Assembly: GCA_030015575.1 (NCBI GenBank)
Contig: CM057340.1
Span: forward strand, 756,717,632 to 756,781,631
DNA: 64,000 nt
Direction of reading: 5' to 3'
Source of the DNA: Agapanthus africanus
Lineage: Eukaryota; Streptophyta; Magnoliopsida; Asparagales; Amaryllidaceae
This document shows, one piece after another, positions 33,597-46,077 of this stretch (position 1 is the stretch's first letter; every line of letters starts with the position of its first letter). A program made the position numbers and the translations under genes. The notes below the pieces were generated by a model, which was not told where the DNA came from, ran no database searches, and saw nothing but the letters and a program-made list of their open reading frames with translations.

Positions 33597-34604
33597 ATGA
33601 AAGCTGAAATGGCTGCAATAACGAGAAAACTTGAAGCGATAGAGAGCAAATTTTCATCTCCTGCTCCTGCCCCTGTTCTTCCCCTTCGTACCATTTGTGC
33701 TTGTTGTTCCGATCCATCTCACTTAACCGAACAGTGTCCTTACAATCCACCATCTCAAGGACAGGATCAGGTTAATGCTGCATTTCAGCAAAGACCGAGA
33801 AATGATCCATACTCTTCCACTTACAATCCCGGTTGGAGGAACCACCCCAATTTCTCCTGGAATCAGAATCAGCATCAATTCCAAGGCAACAATTTCCAGA
33901 GGCCCCCTCCTCCGCAACAACAAGCGCAACAACAAACTCAACATCAGTTTCAGCAGCCCTTCCAATCCCAACCTTTTCAAAATCAGACGAACAACTTTGC
34001 ACCCAACAATTCTTTTCCACAAAACAACTTTGTTCCGTCAAACAACGATAAGGTTTCCTCGCTAGAACGAAGTCTGGAAGCGTTCGTTAAAAAATCGACA
34101 CAATCCACCGCCAACATCCAGTCGTCTATTCAGTCTTTGGTGCAACACACTGCTGCACACAGGCAAAGTATTAAGACCATCGAAGCCCAGATTGCACAGC
34201 TGAATGCGGCGTTAAGCGAGCGAGAAAAAGGAAAGCTTCCATCTCAACCACTCCCAAATCCCGGTCACCCACAAAATATACATGTTACTCTTGAACAACA
34301 GAACCATAATATGAGTGCCGTGACTACATTGAGATCGGGGAGGATGCTGCACAACAACATCGGCACAACAATTGAGGATAATGACACCCAGGCCGCTTCT
34401 TCTTCTTCTTCTTCTTCTTCGTCTTCAGAGCCTATTCTCCATTCATCAAAAGGCTCTTCTTCTTCTTCTTCTTCTTCTTCTCTGAATGGACCCACTTCTC
34501 ACTCCTCGAAAACACCAGCTCTGGGATCTGTTCCAACTCCACAGTCTCCTCCACAAGCATTGGACTCAACAATTTTAAAAACGTTCCATTTCCAAACCGG
34601 TTGA
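33597..34604 (+). pseudogene. Gag of F, C-terminal part with CCHC knuckle
   Basis: This 335-codon stretch continues gag after the frameshift. It has a coiled-coil-like start, then the knuckle C-x2-C-x4-H-x4-C (C-A-C-C-S-D-P-S-H-L-T-E-Q-C, about 33698-33739), then a long Gln/Asn/Phe-rich linker. A helical segment near 34050-34230 follows, then two Ser runs coded by (TCT)n at about 34396-34425 and 34457-34480. A stop at 34602 lies just beyond the point where the pol frame takes over (about 34590), so gag and pol are out of frame here. The knuckle retains all ligands. Confidence 0.85.
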
Positions 34605-37600
34605 GGTCCAATAAACAAAATCCACAAATGGAGAAGATTCTGGAGTTGTTTAAACAGGTTAACATCAACATTCCCCTTTTAGATGCTGTCCAACAAGTCC
34701 CGTCCTACGCGAAAATCTTAAAGGACTTGTGCACGAAAAAGAGGAAGTCTCAGGTACCCAAGAAAGTTTTCTTGGCTAGTGATGTGAGTGATGCTCTTAC
34801 CCAATCTTTACCTCAAAAACGGAAGGACCCTGGCTGTCCTACTATTTCTATTACTATTGGGGATAAGAACATCAACCGCGCACTATTAGATCTTGGTGCC
34901 AGTGTTAACCTGCTTCCGTACTCAGTATATGAGCAACTAGGTGTAGGAGAGCTGAAACCCACACACTGCACTCTCCAAATGGCCGACCGATCGATCACCC
35001 ATCCTAGGGGTGAGCTAGAGGATGTGTTAATCAAGGTTGGGGACTTGATATTCCCCGTTGACTTCATTGTATTAGACACACAGCCTGTAGCTAACCCCCA
35101 TAATCAAATTCCGGTGATACTCGGTCGCCCATTCCTTGCAACCTCAAATGCTGTGATCAATTGTCGAAATGATTCGATGAACCTATCTTTTGGAAACATG
35201 ACAATTGAACTCAACATTTTTAGGTTGGGGAATCAGCCCTCCGAACCTAATGCTCATATACTAGACGTTTGCTCAATCCAGGAGATCACCCCGGAAGAGT
35301 GTGAATTAGAGGAGTTTTTGTTCGATTACGATAACCTTAACGCCACTAGTGCGTTCCTCTTCGAACCTGCTGCTGTTTCTGCGCCCGACAATGACTATGA
35401 GTGTTTCACCTTCTCGAACGATCTTAGCCACTCACCACCCGAGTTTGAATCCTTCGAATTTCCGGATGAGTTACCTGAACCATCCAACTCGGTCGCTTAC
35501 ACTCGTTTTGAACCTTTGCTGGAATCCTCTGAGTTCGAGACCTTTTCACCAATCTTGCCTTCAATCATTTCATCTCCAACGCTCGAACTCAAGCCGTTGC
35601 CATCTCACCTTAAGTACGCTTACTTGGGCGAGAACGAGACCCTCCCTGTTATCATCTCGGCTTCTCTAGCTCCAGAGCAAGAGAAAGCCCTTCTTGCGGT
35701 CTTGCACAGCAATAGGCAAGCTTTTGGCTGGTCAATGGCGGACATCAAGGGGATTAGTCCCCTGATCGTTGAACATCACATTCATCTGATGGATGATGCC
35801 AAACCAGCCTGGGATCCACAAAGGCGACTCAACCCGGTCATGAAGGAGGCTGTAACAAAGGAGATCGTAAAGTGTCTGGATAGTGGTATCATTTACCTTA
35901 TCTCTGATAGCCAGTGGGTTAGCCCCATTCACGTTGTCCCCAAGAAATCAGGCATAACGGTCATAACCAACGAGGCGAAAGAGTTAATCCCTACTCGCAC
36001 CCAAACTGGGTGGCGAGTATGCATCGATTACAGAAAACTCAACACTGCAACGCGGAAGGACCACTTTCCGCTACCTTTCATTGACCAGATGCTTAAACGA
36101 TTGGCCGGACACGAGTACTACTGCTTTCTTGATGGCTACTCTGGCTATAATCAGATTCCCATCGCCGAAAAAGACCAGGACAAGACCACATTCACTTGTC
36201 CTTTCGGCACGTTTGCATATCGTCGCATGCCCTTTGGGTTATGCAATGCGCCCGCTACCTTCCAGCGGTGTATGATGGGAATCTTCTCAGACATGGTGGA
36301 AAAATTCCTGGAGATCTTCATGGACGATTTCTCCATCTTCGGCGATTCCTTCAATGAGTGTTTGCTGCATCTCGATGCTGTCCTTACCCGATGTAAGGAA
36401 AAGAACCTCACTTTGAATTGGGAGAAGTGCCACTTCATGGTGCGCGAAGGTATTGTCTTAGAACATATCATTTCGCAAAATGGCATAGAGGTTGACAAAG
36501 CGAAGATTGAGGTCATTTCCAATCTCCCTCCTCCCAGATGCGTCAGAGACATCCGAGCCTTCCTTGGCCATGCCGGTTTCTATAGACGGTTCATCAAGGA
36601 CTTTAGCAAGATTGCTAGGCCCTTGACTCTTTTGCTGGCCAAGGACACGCCATTCAACTTCAACTCGAGCTGTGTGACTGCGTTCGAGTCATTAAAAAGC
36701 TCACTCACTTCTGCTCCCGTTCTTTCTTCACCTGACTGGACGCACCCATTTGAGATTATGTGCGATGCATCTGACTTTGCCATTGGTGCTGTCCTTGGAC
36801 AACACATCAACAAGATGCCGTACGTAATCTATTATGCTAGCCGAACCCTGAACGACTCCCAACTTAATTATACAACAACTGAGAAGGAATTCTTGGCTGT
36901 TGTATTTGCTTTAGAAAAGTTCAGGCCTTACCTCATCGGCTTTCCAGTCATTATCTACACAGACCATTCTGCTCTGCGCCATCTTTTTACGAAGAAAGAT
37001 GCAAAATCTCGGCTGATACGTTGGATCCTCTTGCTTCAAGAGTTTGACCTTATCATCAAGGACAAAAGAGGATGTGAGAACGTAGTCGCCGACCATCTCT
37101 CACGACTTCCTTCTTCGCCGTCGCTTCAAATTCCGATCAACGACGTTTTCCTGGATGAACAGCTCTTGACAGTATCTTGCGAACCCTGGTTCGCAGATAT
37201 TGTGAACTATTTAGCCACAGGATTACTACCGACTGAATGGTCAAGTCAGGACAGACTTCGCTTCTTATCCCAAGTAAAACACTTTTACTAGGAAGAACCC
37301 TATCTGTTCAAGTACTGTCCCGACCAGATTATTCGTCGCTGTGTCCCTGACGATGAATTCAAGAGTGTGCTGTCATTTTGCCACGATCAAGCATGTGGCG
37401 GGCATTTTGGCCCCAGAAGGACAGCTGAGAAGATCTTGCAGTGTGGTTTCTACTGGCCACAACTCTTCAAAGACGCTCATGACTATTGCAAGAATTGCTC
37501 CCGGTGCCAACACTTGGGCCGGATATCCAGGAGGAACGAGATGCCGCTCCAACCAATCTTAGTTGTGGAGATTTTCGACGTTAGGGGGATAGATTTCATG

Positions 37601-38380
37601 GGGCCGTTTTCCAGCTCTTTTGGGAATTTGTACATCCTTCTCGCTGTTGATTATGTCTCTAAGTGGGTCGAGGCTGTGCCCAGCCGGACTAACGACAACA
37701 AGGTTGTCGTTAGGTTTCTTAAAAAAAACATTTTCTCCCGTTTTGGGCACCCCCGAGCGATCATTAGCGACAATGGAACTCATTTCTGCAATAAGACTTT
37801 CGAGGCCTTGATGCGGAAATATTCCATTAATCATAAGCTATCTACACCCTACCACCTCCAAACCTGTGGGCAAGCCAAAGTTTCAAATCGGAAAATCAAG
37901 CAGATACTGGAGAAGACGGTTTCCAAGAACCGTAAGGATTGGTCGTTGAAACTCACTGATACCCTTTGGGCATTTCGAACTGGTTATAAGACCGATCTTG
38001 GCATGTCTCCCTATTGGCTTGTGTACGGAAAGGCTTGCCACCTCCCTGTGGAAATAGAGCATCGCGCATTTTGGGCGATAAAGGAGCTGAATCTGTCTCT
38101 CGAAGATGCGGGCAGCCATCGGAAGCTGCAGTTGAACGAATTGAGCGAGCTTAGGGATGAGGCTTATGATAACGCGGTTGTCGTTAAGAACCGAACGAAG
38201 GTGTTTCACGATAAACACCTTTTGCGCAAAACTTTCGTACCTAGTCAACAGGTACTTCTTTACGACACCCGGCTACACTTCCATCCAGGAAAGCTCAGAT
38301 CTCGCTGGAAAGGGCCGTATTTTGTGCGGAATATGTATCCGCATAGCGCTGTGGATTTGGAGAATCCAAAGGACGGTTAA
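34601..38380 (+). pseudogene. Pol of F: protease, RT, RNase H, integrase
   Basis: A single frame of about 1260 codons with one internal TAG at 37289-37291. Protease has the Athila-type D-L-G-A-S active site (about 34890) and I-L-G-R-P-F. RT has V-C-I-D-Y-R-K-L-N and the variant I-F-M-D-D-F-S (about 36316). RNase H has M-C-D-A-S-D and Y-T-D-H-S-A. Integrase has the H-H-C-C finger (C-x2-C at C-S-R-C), I-D-F-M-G and S-D-N-G-T, but G-Q-A-K-V-S where the catalytic Glu is expected, so integration activity should be lost. The TAA at 38378 is premature: the frame continues with Athila-like C-terminal sequence to 38476. Confidence 0.9.
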
Positions 38381-38476
38381 TTTTTCAAAGTCAACGGACA
38401 CAGACTAAAACCGTACCTTAGTGCCGAACCAACAGAGCAGCTCTTGGTCTTAAAGGAGCCGGTTTACCCTGCATAA

Positions 38477-40186
38477 TCTTCCTCTGCTTACCACCAAACT
38501 TCGGTTATCCAGCCAAGAACAGTGGACACTGTTCCAAATAAGTTTGGGGGTATGTATATACCTTTTTTGTATATACTTATGGATATTCTTTTCCATTTTT
38601 ACTATTCTTCTTTTCTTTAAAAACAAAAACAAAAAAAATTGTGTATATCTAACCGACAATTTTGACCCTTCAATGATCTCTTCATGCAATGACAGTGAGG
38701 ACGCTGTCCAGTTTAAGTTTGGGGGTACGCTCGGTACACATTTCTAACCTTCGCATTCATATGTATATTTTGCATCTGTATACTAAAATCCATAAAATCC
38801 ATAAAAACCATAAAAATCAGAAAATTTTCTAAAAACATAAAAACTTTTCTGTCAAGTTAGCTAGTGGGAGAACTCAGATTCAACATTTCGACGGTTTTGT
38901 TTGATAAGATAAGAATAACTAAATCTTATTTTTAGATTTTGAAAACCTGAAAGATAACTCTCCTTTGAAGTTAACTATAGCTGATATACGTCTTTACATC
39001 ACACTACACGTGTCGTGAGTTTTGGAAATTAGATGACAAGTCTATTATGTCTAAAAACTTTTAAATGGATAAATGATTTTCTGAGGATCAAATAGGTTTG
39101 TTCTGAAATAAGTAATATCAAGAATAGTTTATGAAGTGAAGTGAATATGAAGGAATATTATTGATGCCTTAATTGGAACTAAGTCTGAAAAATAACCCAT
39201 CTGGAACTTGATTGGAATGATTACACACCTAACCCACTAAACACGTCTTTTATCCAAAAAAAAAATAACTTAACTGCCGGTTATATCTCCGTTCGTATTG
39301 AATCATCATGATTTTCACGCTAAATTGTCTTTTGTTTTTAGACCTAGGTAACTTGAGTAATTAAGTCCGCTGGGGTGTTTCTACACCTAATGCCCTAAAG
39401 CCAACTGGTTTGGGAGCATTAGCCCAAAGCTCGTTAAGAAGCCTAGAAAGTGCAGATTAAAACAAAGTCAAGCAAGTGTTCTCTCCGAGTTAAAATTCCT
39501 AACGGTTCTTTGTGTGAGAATAATCTTGACAAAAGACAGGGTTTTATAAAAAAATATTTCTAGCGGAGATATGAAGGTTTTATTCTATGATAAAGAATAT
39601 TGCACGTTCACAGAGGTGTTTATGAAATGAAAACAAGAAAAAGGTGGAGTGAAAAATAAGACCTAGTTTCCTGTTAAGGAAGATAGAAATTCTGAAATTG
39701 AAACCTTACTGGAAAACGAAACTTGAAAAATACTTAACTCTTTATAAAACTTATGTGATCCTTTTAAAAATTTTATCTGGGCTTTATTGTGTGACATGAT
39801 GACTTTAATCGATCCTTCTGGAACTTAACGACACTATTTGCACTGCACTTAAGGACATATAAAATCTTAAGTTAAATAAGAAGCGAGGTGTGAAAAATAA
39901 AGGTTCGATAGTCTAGACTTAGGATAATAGAATTGTTATTTTCTGAAACAAAACCTTAGGGTTTGGATCATAGTTATTTTGCAAAACTAGCTTGACCGGA
40001 TTTTGTGGGTAGTATCCGCTGAAAACCCTCAGGAGACAACACTCCTCCTACTAGGGACACCTAGAGATTTAACGGCTTGTTGCACATGCTCAGTGCAATT
40101 GCGTTCCCTGCGAAAGTGAGGTTAGGAATTTTTTATGAATAAATTGGCTTTGCTCGGGATGAGCAAATGATAAGTTTGGGGGTATT
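38477..40186 (+). other. 3' noncoding region of F
   Basis: About 1.7 kb without a convincing ORF; the env-like gene of some Athila elements is absent. AAGTTTGGGGGTA occurs at about 38540 and 38717, and a third copy is the polypurine tract at 40172. The segment 38520-38790 resembles E's 3' region (57640-57880, minus strand), sharing GACAATTTTGACCCT, GACAGTGAGG(A/G)C and the TTCGCATTCAT...TATATTTTGCAT block. Confidence 0.75.
40169..40186 (+). promoter_or_regulatory. Polypurine tract of F
   Basis: ATAAGTTTGGGGGTATT precedes TGTTCATATCAA at 40187. Two near copies upstream could prime at the wrong place. Confidence 0.85.
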
Positions 40187-41734
40187 TGTTCATATCAAAT
40201 TTTTGCATTTTTATACCGCCCAATTTTTATCACATTGCTTATCGGTAGGTACTCTTGAGCCGTGTTTGCTAGTAAATTGCAGGATACAGCTTCTCAGCTC
40301 TAAACAGTGAAATTCATGGAAAAGCACGACAAATTCCGGATTACTGCCAACCACAGATAAAACACGGGTCCGCTCTCTATCCGTATGTTGCCGCACACCA
40401 GTTTAAGGGATAAAATGGCAAATCGATGTCATTTCATGCACAAAGCTCAATGTCAACACAAGATCCAACATATCTACGCGGAGCTCAAGAAAAATCATGG
40501 CAAAAGATCCACATCAAATCACCTTTTGATCTGCTGAAATTCTGGGAAAATTGTGAAGAGTTTCTAAGAAAAAACATATACCACACCGCAGACAACAACA
40601 AACAGGGGAAACTCACCAAAACACAAGGCCCAACTCTCTACTATGGCCGCGGAACCGCGGCCGTACGGTGTCGGCAGTTGACCTATTTTCAGGGGTGTTT
40701 TGGTCATTTTGTTCTGATTGTTGCCCTAGATTTCCAGTTCCCTGTCTATAAATAGTCCAGAACTTGCCAAAGTCAAGGGTGCTTATTCTTGTATTAGGAT
40801 TTAGATATACTTTGTTCTTCTTCTTCCTCTTTTTCATCTTTTCTCCATTAAAATCTTGTAGTGAGGTTTCATGAGTGAAGTGATGAATAAAAGAGTTCTT
40901 TTTGTTATCATGCTTGTCTTGTTCTTGTTATGTTATTAATTATAAATTGCTTGTAATCTTCAATTGCTAATTTAGTTGTTGTTATTTGTTTTTGTGTTTC
41001 TTTCTTGTTCTCTTTTTCTTTATCCTTAACAACGATGATGCTTAAGCTTGATACTTGCCAAGGTGAGATCTCAAATAGCTAGTTGTAATCTCCTAACCTC
41101 TTTCTTTCTATCTTCCTCCTTTTGTTTTATTTTCATTTTTCTTGTAATGGGTGAGTAGTTTTCTACTTGTTAGGGTTGGATAAGGAAAGTTTGAGAGAAG
41201 GAAATCTCTCTCACTCTTTTCTTGCCCAACATCTTAATTCGGACTTCCGTTAATTGAACCACAATCCGCTCCCTACGGCACCCTATCCTACATGATAGCG
41301 GTGATTCCTTAGTGAGACCGGTTGTTGTTGAATTAACCGGAGGTTAAGGCTAAGAGCCAAGAACGGACGGACAAGCACCAAAAGGAAGAACTTATGCGTT
41401 GGAAAGCCTAGCTTATACTCGCAAGTTCCTTCCTAGTCGTGCTAATCCCCGTTGTTGCCGATTACCGTAACACCGATATTAAGAGTGGCAACGAAAGAAG
41501 TGAGCGACTCCTAACTCAAACTAACCTAATCCTAACCCTAACAAGCTCTCTTTACATATCATTTTAACACATAGTTAATCTCAAAACAAACCTGGACATT
41601 TGGACTTAACTCGTTAAAGAACATAGAAAAAGATTCGCATCTCCCTGCGGACGACCCGTACTCAACCGGCTAGCTACAAGCGAAACCGTCTTGATTGCGG
41701 TAATAAACTAAGCACGCAAAAACTTTAACAATCA
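40187..41734 (+). repeat. 3' LTR of F
   Basis: Matches the 5' LTR and ends ACAATCA, followed by the target duplication CATGC. About 30 bp of the 41-bp length difference comes from having one GC-rich dyad (40645-40662) instead of two. Confidence 0.95.
40645..40662. repeat. Single GC-rich dyad in F 3' LTR
   Basis: GGCCGCGGAACCGCGGCC sits where the 5' LTR has a double dyad. The flanks (CTCTACTAT and GTACGGTGTCGGCAG) are the same, so this is a post-duplication change. Confidence 0.95.
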
Positions 41735-41773
41735 CATGCGTTTGATACAACTGAATAAGAAAATACTTCCCAA

Positions 41774-42409
41774 TGGGAACTCTACTTTGATGGAGCATCT
41801 TCCATGAAGCGGCGAAAGCAAAACACCCCCATAATCAAAGCTGGGATGGGCATTATCTTCGTGACTCCGCAAGGAGGGATATTGCTTTATGCCCTCTCCT
41901 TAACAGAGCTTAAGACTAATAACGAAGCTAAATATGAAGCTTTGATAGGAGGTCTAGAGATTGCTATCGACAAGGGAATCAAAGACCTCCTCATATATGG
42001 AGACTCCCAGCTGATCGTTAGCCAGGTTAATGGCGACTATGAGACATGCAAACTAGAGCTGATAAAGTATGTCAAAAGTGTGCAACAACTGCTAACACAA
42101 ATCCCCTCCTGCATCCTGGAGCGTATACCACGTGCAGAAAACAGCAAGGCAGATGCATTGGCCAAATTGGCTATGGAACTGGCCGATGAAGACCTGGATG
42201 ATATAAGGATCATTGTGCAAATCCGCAGGGTTCTCATGCCAACAGATATATCTTCGGAAGACTTAATAGAGCCACCTGAAAGAAATGAAACGACCAAACA
42301 AGTAGCCCTTCGAATAGAGGGCGAAGAAAACGGTAAGGATTGGAGGGAAGTCTTCATAGACTACTTCAAATCCCAACGAACGCCCAAAAATATGCCATCT
42401 AGACATTAG
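41774..42409 (+). pseudogene. Second (archaeal-type) RNase H of Tat element A
   Basis: Third piece of A, resuming after F. The frame starts W-E-L-Y-F-D-G-A-S (catalytic Asp), followed by N-N-E-A-K-Y-E-A-L-I (Glu), I-Y-G-D-S-Q-L-I (Asp), and N-S-K-A-D-A-L-A-K-L-A, the order of an archaeal-type RNase H. A tandem second RNase H of this kind is a hallmark of Tat/Ogre elements. All visible catalytic positions look intact over about 150 residues, more than in the rest of A. A stop at 42407 separates it from integrase. It probably helps RNA removal in reverse transcription. Confidence 0.85.
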
Positions 42410-42412
42410 CTC

Positions 42413-43591
42413 ATGAAACAAGCTTTGTTTTTCGCTTTCATCAATGATACTCTATATAAAAGATCGTTCGACTGTCTGTGGTTAAGATACCTGAGACCAA
42501 AAGAACCGAAGAGAGTCGTCCAAGAAACTCACGACGGACTCTGCGGTTCTCATCAAACCGGGCTAAAGATGAAGCTAAAGATAAAAAGAATGTGTTACTA
42601 TTGGCCCATAATGATTCAGGACTGTCTCGAATATGCGAAGAAATTTCACTCGTGCCAAATTCATGGGGACTTCATCCACCAATATCCAAATCCGATACAC
42701 CCAACAATTGCTAGCTGGTCGTTTGAAATGTGGGGAACCAATATAATTGGGCCTATTGAATCGGCATCGTCCAAAAGACATCGGTTCATACTAGCAATGA
42801 CCGACTACTTCTCCAAGTGGGCAGAAGCAATACCACTAAGGGAGGTGAAGACGGAGAATATCCTCCATTTATTCAAAACCCATGTCATCTACCGGGTCGA
42901 CACTCCGCGATGGATAATCTCGGATAATGGGCTAGCTTATAGAAGTCATAAAATCAGCCACTTCGCACAACAACATAAAATAGATTGGAGATACTCTTTA
43001 GTCTATAATTCTCGGGCCAACGGTCTAACTGAAGCTTTCAACAAGGCCTTGATAAAGATTGTAAAGAAAACGATTTCCAAAAATAAAAAAGACCGGCACA
43101 AAAGGCTGCACGAAGCTCTCTGGGCATACCGAACAACGTTCAAGACAGTCACGAATACAACACCATACGCGTTGGTGTTCGGCACGGAAGCAGTACTTCC
43201 CCTGGAACTAGAACTCTATTCTTTACGAGTAGCGGTTCGATACGAGCAGATAGATGAAGAAAATGCTATTCTTCGGCTTAAAGAGCTCGATGCCCTCATC
43301 GAAACTCTCCATATAGCACAGCAAAACCTGGAGGCTTATAAGGCTAGGATGACACGATCATACGAAAGATTGACTAGGCAGAGAAAATTTCGCCAAGGTG
43401 AACTTGTATTAGTCATCAAAAGACCAATGATCCCCAATCGTACAAAATGGGGGAAGTTCGAGCCGATCTATGAAGGTCCATAAATCATCGATAGAGTCTA
43501 TCAAGGTGGAGCCCACCTTCTCATGAATATGCATGGCGAAAGACCTTTCCGGCCAATAAACGGCCAATTCCTCAAAAAATACTACACTTAA
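42413..43591 (+). pseudogene. Integrase of Tat element A
   Basis: A 356-codon stretch plus a short tail, with one stop at 43481-43483 before the final TAA at 43589. The N-terminal finger has both His (E-T-H-D-G, G-S-H-Q), but the first Cys of the C-x2-C pair is Phe (K-K-F-H-S-C). The catalytic core has W-G-T-N-I-I-G-P, where the first Asp is replaced by Asn. The second Asp (S-D-N-G-L-A-Y) and Glu (N-G-L-T-E-A-F) are present. Two key residues lost means no activity. Sequence ends with the usual F-L-K-K-Y-Y of Tat pol. Confidence 0.85.
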
Positions 43592-44628
43592 AGAGTCATG
43601 ACTTAGGTCAATGATAGATGACGACGCTTTTGTCCGCTCGCTATCTTCCTGAGTCAGAACTCTGAGAGTGGTATCCAAAATGCTCTGTCGCCTTAAAAAC
43701 GGTGACAACGGACCGAGATGTATCTAAACCAACAACAGACCGAGATGTCCCTAAACTAAAATTTCGCCTCAAACATGGCGATAATAGACCGAGATGTCCC
43801 TAAACTAGCGCATTTCCCCAAATACGGTGATGTGCTCTCTTGAGATCTATATTGCAATCGAAGTTCCAACAGCGAGGGTTGCAACTCAAGTCCTACAAGC
43901 AAACAGATGAACACCTGCGGTGAAACTACTCTGGGGAGTTCCATTGTTACTAAAAAAGGATATGTCCACAAGCGAAATGGACACGGATGAAAACCCGAAA
44001 GGGCGCCGTGAGTAAAAACAGCAGAACTGCCGGTGAGCTTCGCGAAAACCTGAAAGGCCGCGATCTCGAGAAAAAAACTGCGTGAAATCCTTACGACTCA
44101 TAAAGGAGAAACACATTTAGAAATCCCTATGATTCCTAAGAAGAAACTACATTTGCGAGATCCTCACAACTCGTAAGGAGAATTTCTCGTATAAGACCCT
44201 CACGGCTCATAAGATTCAAAAACCTTAAGCTACAGAGATCTGAATCTGTTCTTAAGCCCTTATATTCCCCTAATGTTTCCCTATAGGATGTCCCATATTG
44301 ACGCTTGTATACATTCCATGGGCATAAATAAATATATCCTCCACCAAGTTCCACCAATGGCTAGAAATGTCCCTATATGGTGAACGACACTTGTAAGTCC
44401 TCTCGAATTATATGGAGAAAACACACTTGGAAGATCCTTACGACTTACAAGAGAAAACGAACTTAGAAATCTCCATGATTCCTAAGGAGAAAATACACCT
44501 ACGAGATCCTTACGACTCATAGGGAGAAATACCTTTATGAGACCCTTACGGCTCATGAAGTTAAAAGGCTTAGTTGACAGGATCCTAACCCTACCTACTA
44601 AGCAATTTTTGTTCAAATCGACAAAAGC

Positions 44629-44786
44629 AAATGATGATTCGCTCTTGGCAATATCCCAGTTGTAGCGATACTGATTCCCAAATAGGTATCAAATTTCAAG
44701 TTCTCTCATGGAAAATGATGATTCGCTCCTGGCAATATCCCAGTGGTTGCGATGCTGATGCCAAGATTGATATCGGATTTCAAATC
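44629..44786 (+). repeat. Two-copy tandem repeat, about 84 bp
   Basis: AAATGATGATTCGCTC(T/C)TGG begins both copies, at about 44630 and 44713, followed by GCAATATCCCAGT and a diverged tail. Confidence 0.85.
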
Positions 44787-45057
44787 CCCAACTCAAAAAA
44801 AGGCTGAAATAGTAGGGCAAATCGCAATAAAAAGTAGCGAGTAAAAATATTTTAAAAATAGCCGAAATGATTGGGCAATCGTGACTTTCGCGATATAAAA
44901 AACTGAAAAGATAGAGCATCGTGGAAATAGAAAATAAAATAAAAAAATTTCCTCTGCCCTGCAGGTAGGTCCATACCGACCCCTGTATACAATCCATAGG
45001 CACAAATGAAAGAAAGACACCATATCTCCCACCACGCTTCGTCAAAAGGAGAACTAA

Positions 45058-45530
45058 GTCTTGATGGTTCATATACAACCTAGAGACTATTCAGGCGTTC
45101 CTTCTCATTCCGAAAGAATGCAGACGCAACGTTACCGTCAAATAAGAAAGACCCAAGGGTCGAAACAAAAATAGAGTAATAGCAAAATCATAACTCCAAG
45201 TCTTGACAGTTCATATACAACCTAGAGACTATCCCGACACTCTCCTCATTACAGCAGGGTGCGAGCATAACAATCAGATATAAGTGGAGTAACGACAAAA
45301 TCCTAGCTCCGGCTCGACGTGCTTCTGATGTCAACATGATGCAGACGCAACGTCAACAAATGAATTAACGGTCAAAGCAAAAATAGTGTCATGGCAAAAT
45401 CTTAGCTCCAAATCTTGATGGTACATATACAACCTAAATACTATCACGGCGTTCCCCCCTCATTCCAACAGGATGCGAACACAGCTATCAAATGAAACTG
45501 GAGCAATGAAATATTCCTAGCTCCGAACTT
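45058..45530 (+). repeat. Diverged long tandem repeat with CATATACAACCTA
   Basis: TCTTGA(T/C)(G/A)GT(T/A)CATATACAACCTA occurs at about 45058, 45202 and 45413. Each is followed by an ACTAT...CTC-rich tail, and by AAATCCTAGCTCC-like words before the next copy. Confidence 0.75.
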
Positions 45531-45580
45531 CAATTGCAATACACACAACATAGAGGTCCTACAGATGTCTACCCTAATTT

Positions 45581-45634
45581 AGCAAAGAATCGGTTCGGCA
45601 TCGTCAAAGCAAAGAATCGGTTCGGCATCGTCAA
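45581..45634 (+). repeat. 27-bp perfect tandem duplication
   Basis: AGCAAAGAATCGGTTCGGCA followed by TCGTCAA starts at 45581 and again at 45608. Confidence 0.95.
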
Positions 45635-46077
45635 AGCAAAAAATGAAGTGACGGCATGTTCTCAGCTTTGGGTCTTGATAGCAACTCATATAAAGCCAAA
45701 AAGAACATTGGAGATCATCCCACCCAAGAAGGTTGCGGTTATGACTCATCGGGGCTCCAAATTGAGCCTAACCTCAAGTAAAAAACGTCATGGCAAATTC
45801 CTAACGCTTGCTCTTCCGACAGTAATATAATCTATGGAGATTACTTGAAGACGTCTTGTCCATCCCCCGAACGAATCAAAGACATGACAGTCGTGGGGCT
45901 ACTCACACAGCGGCTTAAAGACTGCATATCGAGAAATATATCAACCAACGCGACGGTACCACGGACTAAAACCCTAGTACCACAAACCTAACGGACCTCT
46001 GTCATTAAAAGAATGGGGGTTATCTACATACAACGTTTGGACAAGTTTGACTGTAAAGCAAAGGGAGGTAAACGAAA

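Larger units (their letters stand above)
29788..41734 (+). mobile_element. Athila-type gypsy element F, full length
   Basis: LTRs of 1589 bp (29788-31376) and 1548 bp (40187-41734), flanked by the 5-bp duplication CATGC (29783-29787 and 41735-41739). Asp-type PBS, long leader, gag, pol and an uncoded 3' region. Lineage is called from the PBS, the D-L-G-A-S protease, the F-M-D-D-F RT variant and integrase similarity to Athila. I found no env-like ORF. It inserted between the two RNase H domains of A. Gag has a frameshift and stops; pol has one internal stop. Confidence 0.95.

Noticed and set aside
34265-34495. Glu-rich minus-strand ORF over the gag linker of F
   Set aside because: Antisense reading of the (TCT)n serine-coding microsatellite.
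38381-40186. Search for an env-like gene in F
   Set aside because: No open frame longer than about 80 codons in this stretch and no membrane-protein pattern; treated as noncoding.
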